Positions 12,735-25,026 of a DNA stretch of 64,000 nt are shown here, in pieces. Location: positions 9,177,015-9,241,014 of the forward strand of contig CM046337.1 in assembly GCA_025403435.1 (NCBI GenBank). The letters are read 5' to 3'. The notes below the pieces were generated by a model. That model searched no databases. It worked only from the letters and a program-made list of their open reading frames with translations, and was not told the origin of the DNA. Source of the stretch: Artocarpus heterophyllus (Eukaryota; Streptophyta; Magnoliopsida; Rosales; Moraceae). The position numbers and the translations under genes are program-made. Numbering within the stretch: position 1 is the first letter of the stretch; each line of letters opens with the position of its first letter.

Positions 12735-14265
12735 ATGGAAGGTGATAATGGGGATCACAATATGGGCTCAGGTTCTAGCAGGGGCGGCGCTCCGCCGACG
12801 AGTTCACGGTGGAACCCTACCAAAGAGCAGATAAATATGCTTGAAGGCTTGTACAGGCAAGGAATAAGAACTCCAAGTGCCGAGCAAATAAAGCAGATTA
12901 CGAGTAGGCTACAGGCATTCGGTCATATCGAGGGGAAAAATGTGTTCTATTGGTTTCAGAATCACAAGGCCAGACAAAGGCAGAAGCAGAAGCAAGAGAA
13001 CATGGCTTATATCAATCGCTTCATCCATAGAACCACTCAGCCCATTTTTCCTGCTGTACCTTCTCATCATCATCCTTATCCAAATGGTTAGCATCATAAT
13101 TTTATATAAATTTATTTCTTTTTTCTATGTTTTATTTTCTAGGACTCATTTTTATGGTTATATAAATACATATTGAGAATCCACCTTGTTTTTAATTGAT
13201 TTTTTTCTTTATATTATAGAATACAAGACGAAAAAAGAATTTCAAGATAAGATGAGGCACATATATATATATATATATATATATACACAACTTATGATAG
13301 CTTGATATTATACGCTTTGTTGAACACTTCCTATTGGTCAGATACTTGTATTTCCGTCCTTTTCTTGTCTGTTTCCACGCTGTCTCTTCATGCACATGGG
13401 CTCGATATACGTGCTAAATGCCATGTGTGTGTATAGATACACATACACTGTAGAGATAATCTGCACTCTAGCTATATATATATATATCTATTTATGGTTA
13501 ATTTCTAACTACATGAGTTGACATGTTTTCACTCATTGGTTTATACTTTATATATTCCTTGAAGAAAATCTGATCATTCTTTTTTCTTTTTTGTTTTTCT
13601 CTAGTATTTCTTTTTCCTGTTTTCATATATATAAATACTAAATTATCGATTCATAACCCTGTGTCTTTCTGCTTAACCCCTCTATGTATATATGCATACA
13701 CACGTATTTGTTTGTATGTTCCGTTTGCTGATCGTTAAGAATACTGATTGTCTTTCTCTATTATTCAGTAGTTTGCGGCCCATATTACCTTCCAGTGGGG
13801 TCTCAGGCTGATCATCATCATGCAGGAACGTCGACGTTCCATCAACAATACCATCCAAATAATAAGGCGCCTCCATCCAACGGCATAAGGCGCAGATCAC
13901 CAACAAGGCTCGAGAAATTGGAAACGATCACTGGAACAATCTCCTGTTCTGTCAGCACAGGATCATATGAACCCGGTCGGGAAGGAAATTATCACAACAA
14001 TAACAGTGCTAACAAGCCTATGATGAGCAACTTATCATGTAACCAAGAAACTCTCCCGCTATTTCCTTTGAGCCCAGCCGGCCTATTGAAAGCTGCAGGA
14101 TCAAATGAAGAGAGTAGTTCTCATGGTATTTGCTCAGCTTATGATGCTGAGAATAATCCGTCGACAAGTAATGGATCAACTCCTAGCTCTTCTGGGGTTG
14201 TTGAAGAAGGACGTTGTTCATCAGCTGGTCATGATCAACCTTTCTATGACTTTTTCTCTAGATAG
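12735..14265 (+). CDS. WOX2: WUSCHEL-related homeobox protein, WOX2-like
   Basis: Two exons: 12735-13086 and 13769-14265, joined at AATG|GTTAGC and TTATTCAG|TAG, giving 282 residues. The atypical WOX homeodomain spans about residues 24-86, starting SRWNPTKEQ, with helix 3 containing [17 protein letters not shown] and then [12 protein letters not shown], which is typical of WOX2 rather than WUS or WOX1. The WUS box TLPLFPL is at residues 212-218, and the C terminus ends in QPFYDFFSR, like WOX2 proteins. The intron has no long ORF and contains a (TA)n tract. WOX2 is a nuclear transcription factor that specifies apical cell fate in the early embryo (family knowledge). The sequence is intact. The paralogue assignment rests on motifs seen by eye, not on a tree. 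Confidence 0.9.
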
Positions 14266-14634
14266 GGGCCAACAACAGTGGTGTATTTTAGTACTAAAAA
14301 GTGACAAAAAATGACGTATCATAAGTGATAATTTATTTTGCGCTCTAATCTACAAATGTTATTTTGCATTCTAGATATTTGCTCTTAATGATTCTAATTA
14401 TTATGCTTTGAAACTTGTGAAAATATAACTTTGAATTTGAAAAAATTAAATTAAAAAGTAAATAATAAACAACTAACAATGTCAAAATTTATCGTGTATG
14501 TTAAATTTAACACAAAAAACAGCACTACATTAGAAAGTTTTTTTCCAACTCAAATTTAAAATTTGTTATACTGAAATTTGAGGTATTGAGACTTGAATCT
14601 CCAATTTGAAAGTTCATTAGTTTTCTAGAGTGTT

Positions 14635-14810
14635 TGACAAGTGTGATTAGAGTCAATTTTGTGAGTTTCAAATAGTATAAAACTCTCACATGTTATAATA
14701 AAATTTAAAAAATTACTATACTATAAAATTTTTATATGCTACAATATTTTGTATCATAAGGTTCGTTGGGACATCGGAGAATCCAATTCTAAATATACTT
14801 TTCACATTTA
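14635..14810. mobile_element. Degenerate MITE of the local family
   Basis: Contains GAGTGTTTGACAAGTGTGATTAGAG at the left and ACTCTCACATGTTATAATAA in the middle, both recognisable family words. The right end is poorly preserved, so the limits are approximate. Confidence 0.4.
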
Positions 14811-14840
14811 AGTTAGCTAAAGGCGGTACATAACTGAGCA

Positions 14841-14841
<1 letters not shown>

Positions 14842-14890
<49 letters not shown>
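14842..14890. repeat. (TA)n microsatellite
   Basis: About 49 bases of uninterrupted TA. Similar tracts lie at about 10421-10451, 13259-13284, 17490-17528 and 18471-18511. Confidence 0.95.
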
Positions 14891-14893
<3 letters not shown>

Positions 14894-15560
14894 GTACAGG
14901 TGAAGAAAGATAAACTAAGAAATGAATAAAATAAAAGGTTTGCTGTTGGGAGCACATTGGTAAAATTAGTCGTCACGAAATATGTTTTAGTCTTAGTGTA
15001 GATTCAATTTTCAATTAAGATAAAGATTTGCATAATAAACTCTAAATTCCCTTTAACTCCTACTCATATTTACTTACAGAAACAAAATTGTAATTTAATT
15101 AGTTTTTAAAAAAATCGTAACTTAATAAAGCTAACATGGTACACAGAAAATAACAAAAGAGAGTGTCAATAAAAGCTCTTCCCTTGGTATTGAATATTGT
15201 TGGTTAATTGTCATGAATAACTAAATTACTTGTATGCTCTTATCAAACCAACGACTATTTTTTTAGGGTAAACCAATGACTATTTAAAGTATGCAGAAAA
15301 ATATTTTCAAAATTAAATTGTTTCTTATTCTTATTTCAGTAAATATTAATTAGATTAATGGAAATTTGATTGTTTCTAATTCAACTTCATAACAAATAAG
15401 TTGTCAATAATGCTTGAAAGTGAATAATCAATATTTATCTCGTTTTTGTTCGTTTTCTTTCATTTCTAAATCTATTGGCTCTTCCATTAAATTTCATTAC
15501 AGATTCTTGCTAACATTTTCCTTTCTTCCAAACAATCTCTTCTATAAAACAATTATATCT

Positions 15561-15715
15561 CTCCAATCAATTATAATCCCTTCAACCTCATGCCCTGCTT
15601 TTATTATTATTTTTTGGTTGAAAAATAATCAAAAAATTCTCCAATCAATTATAATCCCTTCAACCTCATGCCCTGCTTTTATTATTATTTTTTGGTTGAA
15701 AAATAATCAAAAAAT
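15561..15715. repeat. Tandem duplication, 78-bp unit, two copies
   Basis: Bases 15561-15638 are repeated at 15639-15715 almost without change, starting CTCCAATCAATTATAATCCC and ending in an A-rich stretch. The near identity points to a recent event. The unit is 26 codons long and so creates an apparent repeat in a spurious ORF, but no gene is supported here. Confidence 0.92.
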
Positions 15716-16379
15716 ATTTAGCGACACTACCGATGTTAAGCATTATCACTAATAAAAGGTAAGACCCATCACTACGAGACCCATCTTCTATTAGTAAATT
15801 GTGCTTAGCATCCTTGGTGTCTAGTAATGCTCAAAGTAATATGATAAAAAGGTAAAGAATATGAGAGGTAATAATGAACTAGAGACACGTCTCTTGTCTC
15901 TTTTTTCATACGGGGTCCTTGTATCTATATGATTATCAAGTCCCATTAGTTTTTTTCCTCTTTTTTTTTTCATGGGTCCTTCTATATAGCCCCAAAGTCC
16001 TACTAATCTCCTGGTCACCTCTCTCCTACTTTTCTCTCCCACTAAACAAGCTCTAAGTTTTGCATTTCGTTTGCCCTATTGTCTGGCAAAAATGTTTTGG
16101 GGAAAGATGGAACTTGATCAAAGAATGTGGAATAAATCTAGAATTGCAATAAGGCTTTGATTATGAGAATGAGTTCCTTACAAAGAGACAAAGAATTACA
16201 ACTTTAATAAGTAGGGATCTCTGACAATCAAACATTCATAACCAAAGCCAGCAGACAACAAAATCAGCTTATCATGACAATTCTAAATATTATTCTAAGC
16301 ATTTACCAATATAATCACATTAGCAAAATTAAAATAGGCAATTGATCAGATCAATCAAATTGATAAGAAAAGGAGTATT

Positions 16380-17260
16380 GAAAGATCTATTTTAGCAATT
16401 TACAGAATTTTAATTTAAATCCAATTAATTAAAAATTATCAATACGCGAAATAAGCAAAAGAACACAACAAATTGTTATCGAGGTTCAGTTGTTAAACCT
16501 ACGTCCTTAGGGCCACACATAGATGTTGAACAATCTACTAAGAAAAACTGCATACAAGCACTAATTGGACCTAATCAATGTAAGACTCCTTCTTAGTGAT
16601 TGATGCCTATATTGTTGTACTTCTTATGGCTTTGTTCAGCGAGCATCACTCATCTTTGATTTGCTTCATGAGACCCTATCTACCGCAAAATGTTTTCTCC
16701 CGAAAACTACAAGTTTTTCTCCCAAAGAATGATGTATTTTCTCCTAGAAATACTGGGACAAAAACTCAATGCCTTTATGTTTATTTGCCCTTTGAAAACT
16801 CGATGGAAAAGTCTCAGACTCGTCCTTTTTTAATAAGAACCGAAACCTTATCAAAAATTCAAACCGTCATACAATTTGTTGCGACATTTGAACTCAAATT
16901 TGAAAACTGATACGATCTGCGTCCGAATTCGTGATCTCTCCTCTAAATTAGATATTCTTCATTTAAAAACACTAAATCACATCCAAGTCTCAGCTTTATA
17001 AACTAGAAATAAAATTCCTCTTTAATTCAAATTTTTAATCCTCTTTCAAATCAAACTTGCTCCCCAAGTTAAGATAGACTTAGATTCTAATTTAGAATTT
17101 GAAAGATACTCTGAAAATCTTCTCAATTCGTTGGCTTTATCTCTAAAACCTTCTTAGGATAAAATCTTCACATCATTAGCATTATCTTCAAGATTTTGAT
17201 ATTCTTCACATATAAACATTTATGACATTATCACATCACGTATTTATCTCTTTTTTTTCT
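16380..17260. other. Unassigned repeat-like region
   Basis: No coding region is supported. The words around 16475-16520 (ATCGAGGTTCAG, then CCTACGTCCTTAGGGCC) resemble those I have seen in non-coding parts of plant retroelements, but I could not find ends or target-site duplications. Treat it as possible transposon-derived DNA. Confidence 0.25.
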
Positions 17261-17486
17261 GTTTTTAATTTACAAAGCTAATACGACAATACAAAATTTA
17301 AACCTAACAAGTACTTACAAAGAGAGAAAGAAAGGGAGATCGATTGAGAGAGGGAAACGAATAAAAAGAAAGAGATCATGCAAAATGCAACTAATAATAA
17401 AGGTGGAAGATTATATATATAGGTATATATATATATATAGATATTAATATTTTTTGCCTCTTGCATGCATCATGAAGTTCACTTCA

Positions 17487-17531
<45 letters not shown>

Positions 17532-17599
17532 TAATTACATATCACGAGTCCCAGGATAATATATAATGATTATAGGAATCTCCAAAGGGATATGTTACG

Positions 17600-18468
17600 T
17601 AAAGGAATTTCTCAAGATATTTAGAAATGAGTATCTGGACGGTGCACCAGATGCCAACGTGAGTTTTGGAAAAACTAGAGCGATAGATTATAAGCAACGT
17701 GGATGAGTCTTGATCATGAAATCTCTGCAAATGATGAGAAAAGTGTTTTTTTTTATATTGGTTCTCGATTTAGCGTGCTGGAGTATAATAGTTTTTAATT
17801 TGTTAGTCAAAAAGGGAGTATTATTGTCTTCACGCCTTCGTCTAGCGTCTTAAAGAGGATCACAAGTGAAATGACTTGAGAATCTGGCCTATATTTTCAT
17901 CTAATAGTTTGTAAAGAGCTTTAGCCACAATGACTCAAACCGTATTCGGTAAATTAACCCACTGAGAGGCGTATAATTACAGCTTTACTGCAATGAGAAA
18001 GATCGATCAATAAATGAAAAAAAAGATAGTCTTAATAGCTCATTCTCTCGTCTTTTTGTCACTTGACCAATTATTAAGAGGAGAGTGCGTGATAGGCAAA
18101 CGAATATTTAAGTACTTGTTCACAAGATACGTGTGTGAGCGTATTTCTGAACGAATATTTTGACGGTCTACGAGATGCCAAAGCGAGTTTGGAAAACTAG
18201 GAGAGATAGAGCGGTGTCGTGGATGAGTCTTGATAATGAAATGTCTGCAATGCTGGTCAGAAGAGTTGATAATGGACTAACAAGGTAAGAGTTTAGGGCA
18301 AATGAGGAATGTACAAAGAACTCTACATGATATACAAAACAAAATTTTTTCTTTCATATGGCGCGGGCACGGAACAAGATGCCAAAGCGAGTCTGAAATT
18401 AATAGAGGGACAAAGCATACCCAAGACGTGGATGAGTCTTGATCATGGAAGTCTTCAAAAGTTTAGTC

Positions 18469-18470
<2 letters not shown>
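17600..18470. repeat. Three diverged copies of a roughly 100-bp unit
   Basis: Related blocks lie at about 17640-17745, 18145-18265 and 18375-18470. Each has the order GATGCCAA(A/C)G(C/T)GAG, then GGAAAACTA in two of them, then CGTGGATGAGTCTTGAT. The (TA)n tract at 18471-18511 directly follows the third copy. No intact reading frame runs through the copies. The parent could be a gene fragment or an unrecognised element. Confidence 0.6.
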
Positions 18471-18511
<41 letters not shown>

Positions 18512-18515
<4 letters not shown>

Positions 18516-19869
18516 CATGTAATAGAAATGTTGAAGACGGATGACCACTTTTGGGTAAATTTTGTACTTCAACACCTTGTGTGTTTCGTTTCTTTTTTTT
18601 CTTTTTTCTGTCTTTTTTTTTTAAATAAAAAAATCTTGCATCTAAATTGTTTTTCGTTCAATTTTTTTCTCTTTGGTTAATGTGCCCTTTAAAGTATTTC
18701 TTTAAATTGTTTTTTTAATTCTTTTTTAAAAAATTGCACTCTCAAATGTTTCTCATTAATTATTTTTCAAATACTTCTCCACTTAATCTTTTTTTTTTTT
18801 GTCGTGCAGACTTCTAAAATATTATTTCCTCCAATATGCCTAGCTAACTTATATTGAAAAAAAAAATTACAATACATGGTAGTTATTGTGGTAAAATTGA
18901 AATTTAACATAATTTTTAAAATATTTTTAAAATAATCACATTACATAGTAATTATTAACGATGTCGTACTTTATACTATATAATTAATTATAATTATTTT
19001 AATGATATTATTTTTAGTTGAATATAGAATATTTATAAATTGTAGTCGTGTTTTAATTCTACAATTATAATTATGTGATATGTCTTATTTATAACACTGA
19101 TATAATTTTTCTCAAATGTATCAAAAGTTTTTTTTTTAATTTATATATTTTATTTTAGTGTTTTGTCCAAATGCACATTTTAGTTTGGGTAGTAAGTCTT
19201 ATACTCTTATTCGACGAGCAATTCGAGCCCACTCATTTTTGGATCAGGAGACTACAATAATGACTTAATCAGGCCCATGCCTTGCTTATCTGCTTGTGAT
19301 AAACCTGTATACTCTACTTTAATTGCTTGCTTGCTTGCTTTCACATTTCTTTTCTAATATTTCTTTGTATATTTTATGTAGTCCTCCAAAATGATGTTTT
19401 CTTAGGTATGGGTCTACTAAAAACTTGCCTAAGTATTTCGTCCAGAGACTTAAATTATTTGAGCCTTGATCAGACTTGGGTTGAAGCACTTTAAGCCCAC
19501 TCCCTTTGTTAATTTTTGTTTAGTCATCATTTTATATATGTCAAATCACGTAATTTTTTCTCATAAGTTTGCATTATTATTTTAAAAAGTCTCTGATGTT
19601 ATTTTTTTAATTTAAAAGAAAAAATAACTATAGGTAAGTTATATTGATTTATGTTTGCCTCTCCATGCGTAGAGATGTAAATACCATACATATTTCTATA
19701 AGTTGAATTAGTATATTTAATATGTGTATTTTCGTCATGAAAAATAATAATAATAAAATATAGTTATTGATATGGAAACATATAATGTTAATCATACTTA
19801 ACAAATTCAAGGATTTTTATGCTCTGTTTTGGGGGTTTTCCCCCTCTTGCCATAGATTTGGCTTAGTTT
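18512..19869. other. AT-rich intergenic DNA
   Basis: Long T and A runs. No gene, repeat boundary or regulatory site can be supported. Confidence 0.5.
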
Positions 19870-21005
19870 CCTAATTTGCATCAAAAGATTCTTGGCTCTG
19901 AAGCTTACAGAAGTCATAATGGTCTCAACCTTATTCAGACTAAATACGTTCATGATTTGTTTCTTAAAATCAATAGGAGTAACGCTAAATGGTGTCCAAC
20001 TCCTATGGTTCTGAGTAAGAAGTCGTCTGCCTATGGTGGAGATCATTTTTTGTCAACCTTCTTTTTATAGAAGCACTTCCCATTGATTTGTTTTAGAAGG
20101 CTATTTAGACTCAGACTGGGCCAGTTGTGTAGATGATAGGAGGGTTTACAAGTAGTTATGCCATCTATTTTGGTGGCAATTTTTATTACACGGTGTGCTA
20201 AGAAGCAAAAAGTAGTAGCTTGTTCAAGTACCGAATGAGAGTACAGGTTCTTGGCTAAAGCTTCTACCGAAATTGTGTGTTTTAAGTCTCTTCTGTTGGA
20301 GTTACATATGTTCGAACCTTTTCCCGCAAAACACGGGAACAACCTTTTGATTAAGACAAGGTATTCTATGAATTATGGTCCATGTTTTATAGCCAGTTTT
20401 GGATCCCATCATTTTGCACCATCCATGCATGATCTGTGCACGTAACAAACAAGCTCTGTGATGGACAGAGTAATAAGTGGGTGAGCTGCACGTTTGAGGT
20501 TCCTTAGCCCATTTTTCTCTCCTCAGTTTCTATACCATCTTTTGGAGATTCAGAGGGTTAAGAAGCTCTCAAACCAGGAGGAAGTCAAACTCCGGCTGGT
20601 GGAACCCAGCAAGCTCCCATTCGGTTTGCACGGTATCGTCAATGGCGGGAAGTAACACATTTCCACATTTTGATCTTGTAGTTTGCTGTTTAACACATGT
20701 TGATCATATTTTAGACTCTCCACATGTGTTGTGTTGTGGTGTGGGGGAATATTGGTGTAGGGTCTCTTGCCTCTAATCCCGCATTTTATTCTTGCACAAA
20801 GCATATAGAAGTGGACGAGAATTTTATTCACGAGAAGATTGGTGTCAAAGGGATTGATGTTCGTTCTTTACCTACAGAAGAACGGATTTCAGATATACTG
20901 ACTAAACCTTTGTACGAGACTCGTTTTGTTTTCCTTGGGGACAATCTCGTTGTAACACAGTCCCCGCTTCACTTGAGAGGAAGTATCGGGAGTTGTTATT
21001 TGTAG
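19870..21005 (+). pseudogene. Truncated Ty1/copia polymerase remnant
   Basis: Several short frames together resemble the C-terminal part of copia reverse transcriptase and RNase H. The first (19876-20070) has the LGSEAYRSHNGLNLIQTKYV and TPM motifs. The second, near 20210-20340, resembles the RNase H active-site region (SSTE, then KASTEIVCFKSLLLEL). The third (about 20770-21005) has the TKHIEVDENFIHEK and ISDILTKPL motifs of the copia C terminus. Frame changes and stops separate them, so this is a decayed 5'-truncated copy. A purine-rich stretch (TTGAGAGGAAGTATCGGGAG, 20974-20993) is a likely polypurine tract leading into LTR-like sequence. Confidence 0.75.
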
Positions 21006-21390
21006 CCGAATTGTTATTCTGTCACAAGTTGGTTAGAGTTTGTTAGAGACAGTGTTAGTATGCAATTAGTTTCAGATGGGACTTCTCTGATCTAAGTTAG
21101 TATGAGTACAAATGCTCAGCTCCAAATGAAGTTAGTTGAGCTTTCCCATTTTCTGAGTTTCTCTAGATTTTCCTCTGTTCTAGCTCTCCGGATTTTTATT
21201 TTTTTTTTTTCTATTCCCCACTGTTGTTGCGCTCTGCTAAAATTTTCCTCACTCTCTGAAGCTCTGATCTTTAGTAAGAACTCATCAATAAAGTCATGCT
21301 TCATTTGCCTTTTGAATATGAGGTGTAATTCACTTTGATTGGTTTGCACTTGGTTAAATGCTCAGGTCTCTTGTATTGCAAATAATTAGG
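20994..21390 (+). mobile_element. Probable 3' LTR remnant of the copia fragment
   Basis: Follows the likely polypurine tract and starts TTGTTATTTG, with TGTTAGAGACAGTG nearby, as in copia LTRs. No partner LTR and no target-site duplication were found. The right limit is a guess. Confidence 0.4.
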
Positions 21391-21684
21391 ACAGAAAGCC
21401 AAATATCCCGACACCACCTCCCCACAAAAACCAACGAAAAATAAAAATAATAAAAAAAAAAGCATTCAATGAAAGGCCAGTAGAATAAAACCATTACTAA
21501 CAACATTACTCCATGAACATTGATCCTTGAAAATACAACATATTTACATAGTTTGCCATTGAAAAAGACTAAGTAAAATATAACAGTAACACAAACTCAA
21601 AAACCATGAGAAGTATAAACCAAAACATGCATCACCCGAACCCAGAACATCGGTAATTAACTAACTAGGACTAAGCCCTGCATC

Positions 21685-23221
21685 TTAATCCACTTCCTCA
21701 ATCTTGGGGCCAGCACCACTTCCACCACCACCGGAAGGACCATCCTCGTCCATGGCTCCACCCATGTCAGCACCACCAGCGCCACCTTGATACATCTTGG
21801 CAATGATGGGGTTGCAAATGCTTTCCAACTCCTTCATCTTGTCCTCGAACTCATCCGCCTCGGCGAGCTGATTTCCATCAAGCCACTGGATGGCCTGCTC
21901 AATTGCATCTTCAATTTTCTTCTTGTCAGCAGCAGGGAGTTTGGCTGCAATCTTTTCGTCTTTGATGGTGTTCCTCATGTTGTAAGCATAGTTTTCCAGA
22001 GCATTCTTGGCCTCAACCTTCTTCTTGTGTTCCTCATCCTCAGCCTTGTACTTCTCGGCCTCCTGTACCATCTTTTCAATCTCCTCCTTTGAAAGCCTAC
22101 CCTTATCATTTGTGATTGTGATCTTGTTCTTCTGTCCTGTTGTTTTGTCCTCAGCAGAGACATTCAAGATACCATTTGCATCAATGTCAAAGCAGACATT
22201 GATCTGTGGAACTCCCCTAGGTGCAGGAGGAATGCCTGAGAGCTCAAACTTGCCAAGTAAGTTATTGTCCTTTGTCCTAGTTCGTTCACCCTCGAACACT
22301 TGGATCAGCACACCAGGTTGGTTATCGGAATAAGTGGAGAACACCTGCTCTTTCTTGGTGGGGATTGTGGTGTTTCTTGGAATTAGTACAGTCATTACAC
22401 CGCCTGCAGTTTCCAATCCAAGGGACAGAGGAGTAACATCCAACAACAGAAGGTCTTGCACCTTTTCATTGCCCTCACCGCTAAGGATTGCGGCCTGGAC
22501 GGCGGCACCATAAGCAACTGCCTCATCAGGGTTGATGCTCTTGCACAGCTCCTTTCCATTGAAAAAGTCCTGCAACAATTGTTGGACCTTGGGGATCCTA
22601 GTAGACCCACCAACTAGAACCACATCATGGACATTGCTCTTGTCCATTTTAGCATCCCTCAAACACTTCTCCACAGGCTCCATACACTTTCTGAAGAGAT
22701 CCATGTTGAGCTCCTCGAATCTGGCCCTAGTGATAGTTGTGTAGAAATCAATGCCCTCGTACAGAGAATCAATTTCGATTGTGGTTTGAGCAGTTGATGA
22801 CAGGGTCCTCTTGGCCCTCTCACAAGCCGTCCTCAGTCTCCTCAAAGCTCTGGGGTTTCCACTAATGTCTTTCTTGTGCTTCCTCTTGAACTCCTGAACA
22901 AAATGGTTCACCATTCTGTTGTCAAAATCTTCACCACCCAAATGGGTGTCACCAGCTGTAGCTTTCACTTCAAAGATACCCTCTTCAATGGTGAGGAGGG
23001 AGACATCAAATGTGCCACCACCGAGGTCGAAAATAAGCACATTCTTCTCTCCAGAAGTACTGGCTTTCTTGTCAAGCCCATATGCAATGGCAGCAGCGGT
23101 AGGCTCGTTGATGATACGCATCACGTTAAGGCCAGCAATGACACCAGCGTCCTTTGTGGCTTGACGCTGCGAATCATTGAAGTATGCAGGCACAGTAACA
23201 ACCGCATTCTTGATGGTTGTA

Positions 23222-23253
<32 letters not shown>

Positions 23254-24400
23254 AATGAGTACCATCGACGAGATCTCTTCAGCAGAGAATTGCTTCTCCT
23301 CACCCTTGTAGCTCACAACAATCATGGGTTTGTCACCGGGGCCAGCAATCACCTTGAACGGCCACAATTTCATGTCGTTTTGCACAGACGGATCACTGAA
23401 TCGTCTGCCAATTAAACGTTTGGCATCTACAAAACCCACCAGATATAATAAATATATCAGAATACAATTCAAGAATCATAATCGTCCGCTAATTAAATTT
23501 TCACCAACTACTTGTTGGAACTAAATTTGAAGCTTGAACAAGGATCACTCTACGACTTGATCATCACCGCCATAACAGAGAAGTGATCAATCTAACCAAC
23601 CAACGAATCAATCTAAAAGATAACTCTAGATTCCACAACAAAAATTAACCAAAACAAATTTCATGATGTATTATCAAGCTATCTTGCCCCCTCTTCATAT
23701 TGAGTTTAGCACGCTAATTCAAAGATTACTTTTCAGTTTTCCCGGGCTCAAGCTAAATTTCTGATATATAACAATTATTAATGCCTAATATAAGCATATA
23801 TCATGAAAAAAAATGCTTCAAAACGAAATCTAAAAAAATAACGAAAACAGAGCGTCCAGTTGAAGGCTATCTACTCTGAAAAATCACAAGCACTACAAAT
23901 TCCTTCTCTCTTTCTTTTTCCAGCGTAATTTTCTCAGGGGGTGTTTGGAAGGTGGTGGGAACTGGTGGTGGGAACCATTTTTACTGTAGCATGTGAAAAC
24001 TTTATACTGTAGTAATTTTTTAAATTATTACTGTAACATGTGAGAGCTTTACACTGTTTATAATTGAGTTTGTGTTGGGAACCGTGGTTCCACCACAATG
24101 CCAAACAGAGGGTCAGTGTCCAAACAGATAAAATCCGAGAACCAAAAAAAAAAAAAAAGAGAGAGAGAGAGAGCATCAGAACTTACCGAAAACAGTGTTG
24201 GTCGGGTTCATGGCGACCTGGTTCTTGGCGGCGTCTCCGATCAGCCGCTCGGTGTCCGTGAAAGCCACATAAGACGGCGTCGTTCTGTTGCCCTGATCAT
24301 TCGCAATGATCTCCACGCGATCGTGCTGCCAAACACCGACGCACGAGTACGTCGTCCCCAAGTCGATCCCGATCGCCGGACCCTCGCCCTTTCCTGCCAT
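21685..24400 (-). CDS. HSP70: Cytosolic heat shock cognate 70 kDa protein (HSP70)
   Basis: Two exons on the minus strand: 24400-24187 and 23426-21685, joined at TTTTCG|GTAAGT and TTTGTAG|ATGCC, which completes the Asp codon (residue 72). The product is 651 residues, the usual length. The nucleotide-binding domain shows [10 protein letters not shown] near the start, [12 protein letters not shown], and the [16 protein letters not shown] signature. A substrate-binding domain and a helical lid follow, and the tail is Gly-rich and ends IEEVD, the cytosolic signature that binds TPR co-chaperones. An ATP-dependent folding chaperone. The 760-base intron carries a complete MITE. The gene is intact and divergent from the ALB3 gene, with 837 bases between the start codons. 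Confidence 0.97.
23937..24112. mobile_element. MITE inside the HSP70 intron, 176 bp
   Basis: The left end GGGGGTGTTTGG and the right end CCAAACAGAGGG are inverted, with TCA at 23934-23936 and TCA at 24113-24115. The family core appears twice in tandem form (ACTGTAGCATGTGAAAACTTTA and ACTGTAACATGTGAGAGCTTTA). It lies about 70 bases downstream of the first-exon donor of the HSP70 gene in its sense. Confidence 0.75.
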
Positions 24401-24548
24401 GCTACTCTACAAATATTCTCAAAAACAGAGAAACGACGACGATTTGAAGATTAGAGATTGATGATTGATTGATTATAGAGAGAGAAATTAACAGTGCTTT
24501 GTATGCGTTAAATTAAGACGAATTGAGAAATGCAGAGAGGGTGATGAG

Positions 24549-24555
24549 ATTTATA
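24549..24555 (-). promoter_or_regulatory. TATA box of the HSP70 gene
   Basis: TATAAAT on the minus strand, about 150 bases upstream of the ATG at 24400 and about 25 bases downstream (in sense) of a heat-shock element. Confidence 0.6.
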
Positions 24556-24576
24556 AAGGCCGCTGTAAAATGTCTG

Positions 24577-24584
24577 GAAGGTTC
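24577..24584 (-). promoter_or_regulatory. Heat-shock element, GAAGGTTC
   Basis: A perfect GAAnnTTC inverted pair, the core of heat-shock factor sites, just upstream of the TATA box. Further TTC/GAA half sites occur near 24690-24710. This supports heat-shock-factor control of the HSP70 gene. Confidence 0.6.
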
Positions 24585-24870
24585 TTGCTTGGGCATGCTG
24601 AAGCCGTTGGATCCAGATTTTTCAACACCTCAATTGAATCATATGCTTTTTTTAATTGGTTACGCGCCTTTCTTTCTTTTGTCTAGGCCGTTCGAGAGTT
24701 TTCCTTTCTCAACTGAACTGACACCTCAGCACCTTTTTTAAATATTACCAATTTTTTATTTTAAAAAATAAAAAGTACACACGTGTATAAGTTCCGTACG
24801 TAACCTGCAACGATTTGTCGTTTTTCGTTCGTTGCAAGAAGCAAGAAACAACAATAACGACAACGAACCC

Positions 24871-25026
24871 TTCAGGGGTGTTTCAGTAAAATCACGCTTC
24901 TTCTGTCTAAGCTAGCTATTGGTGAAAAATGTCCGCTTGAATGATCATTTCAGGGGCGTTTAAGTAAAATCACGCTTCTGCACCCCCCAAGTTCATGACG
25001 TGGAAGTTAGCTATTGGTGAAAAATT
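24871..25026. repeat. Direct duplication inside the HSP70/ALB3 divergent promoter
   Basis: Copy 1 (24871-24930) and copy 2 (24949-25026) share TTCAGGGG(T/C)GTTT, AGTAAAATCACGCTTCT and AGCTATTGGTGAAAAA. Copy 2 has about 18 extra bases that include TGACGTGG, an ACGT-type bZIP site. Each copy carries CTATTGG, an inverted CCAAT box. The position between two divergent genes suggests promoter elements; function is inferred. Confidence 0.75.

Noticed and set aside
20043..20342. Minus-strand ORFs in the copia remnant
   Set aside because: They are shadows of the decayed plus-strand copia sequence.
22876..23415. 179-codon plus-strand ORF opposite HSP70
   Set aside because: It is the reverse complement of a strongly conserved HSP70 coding exon, with no family match.
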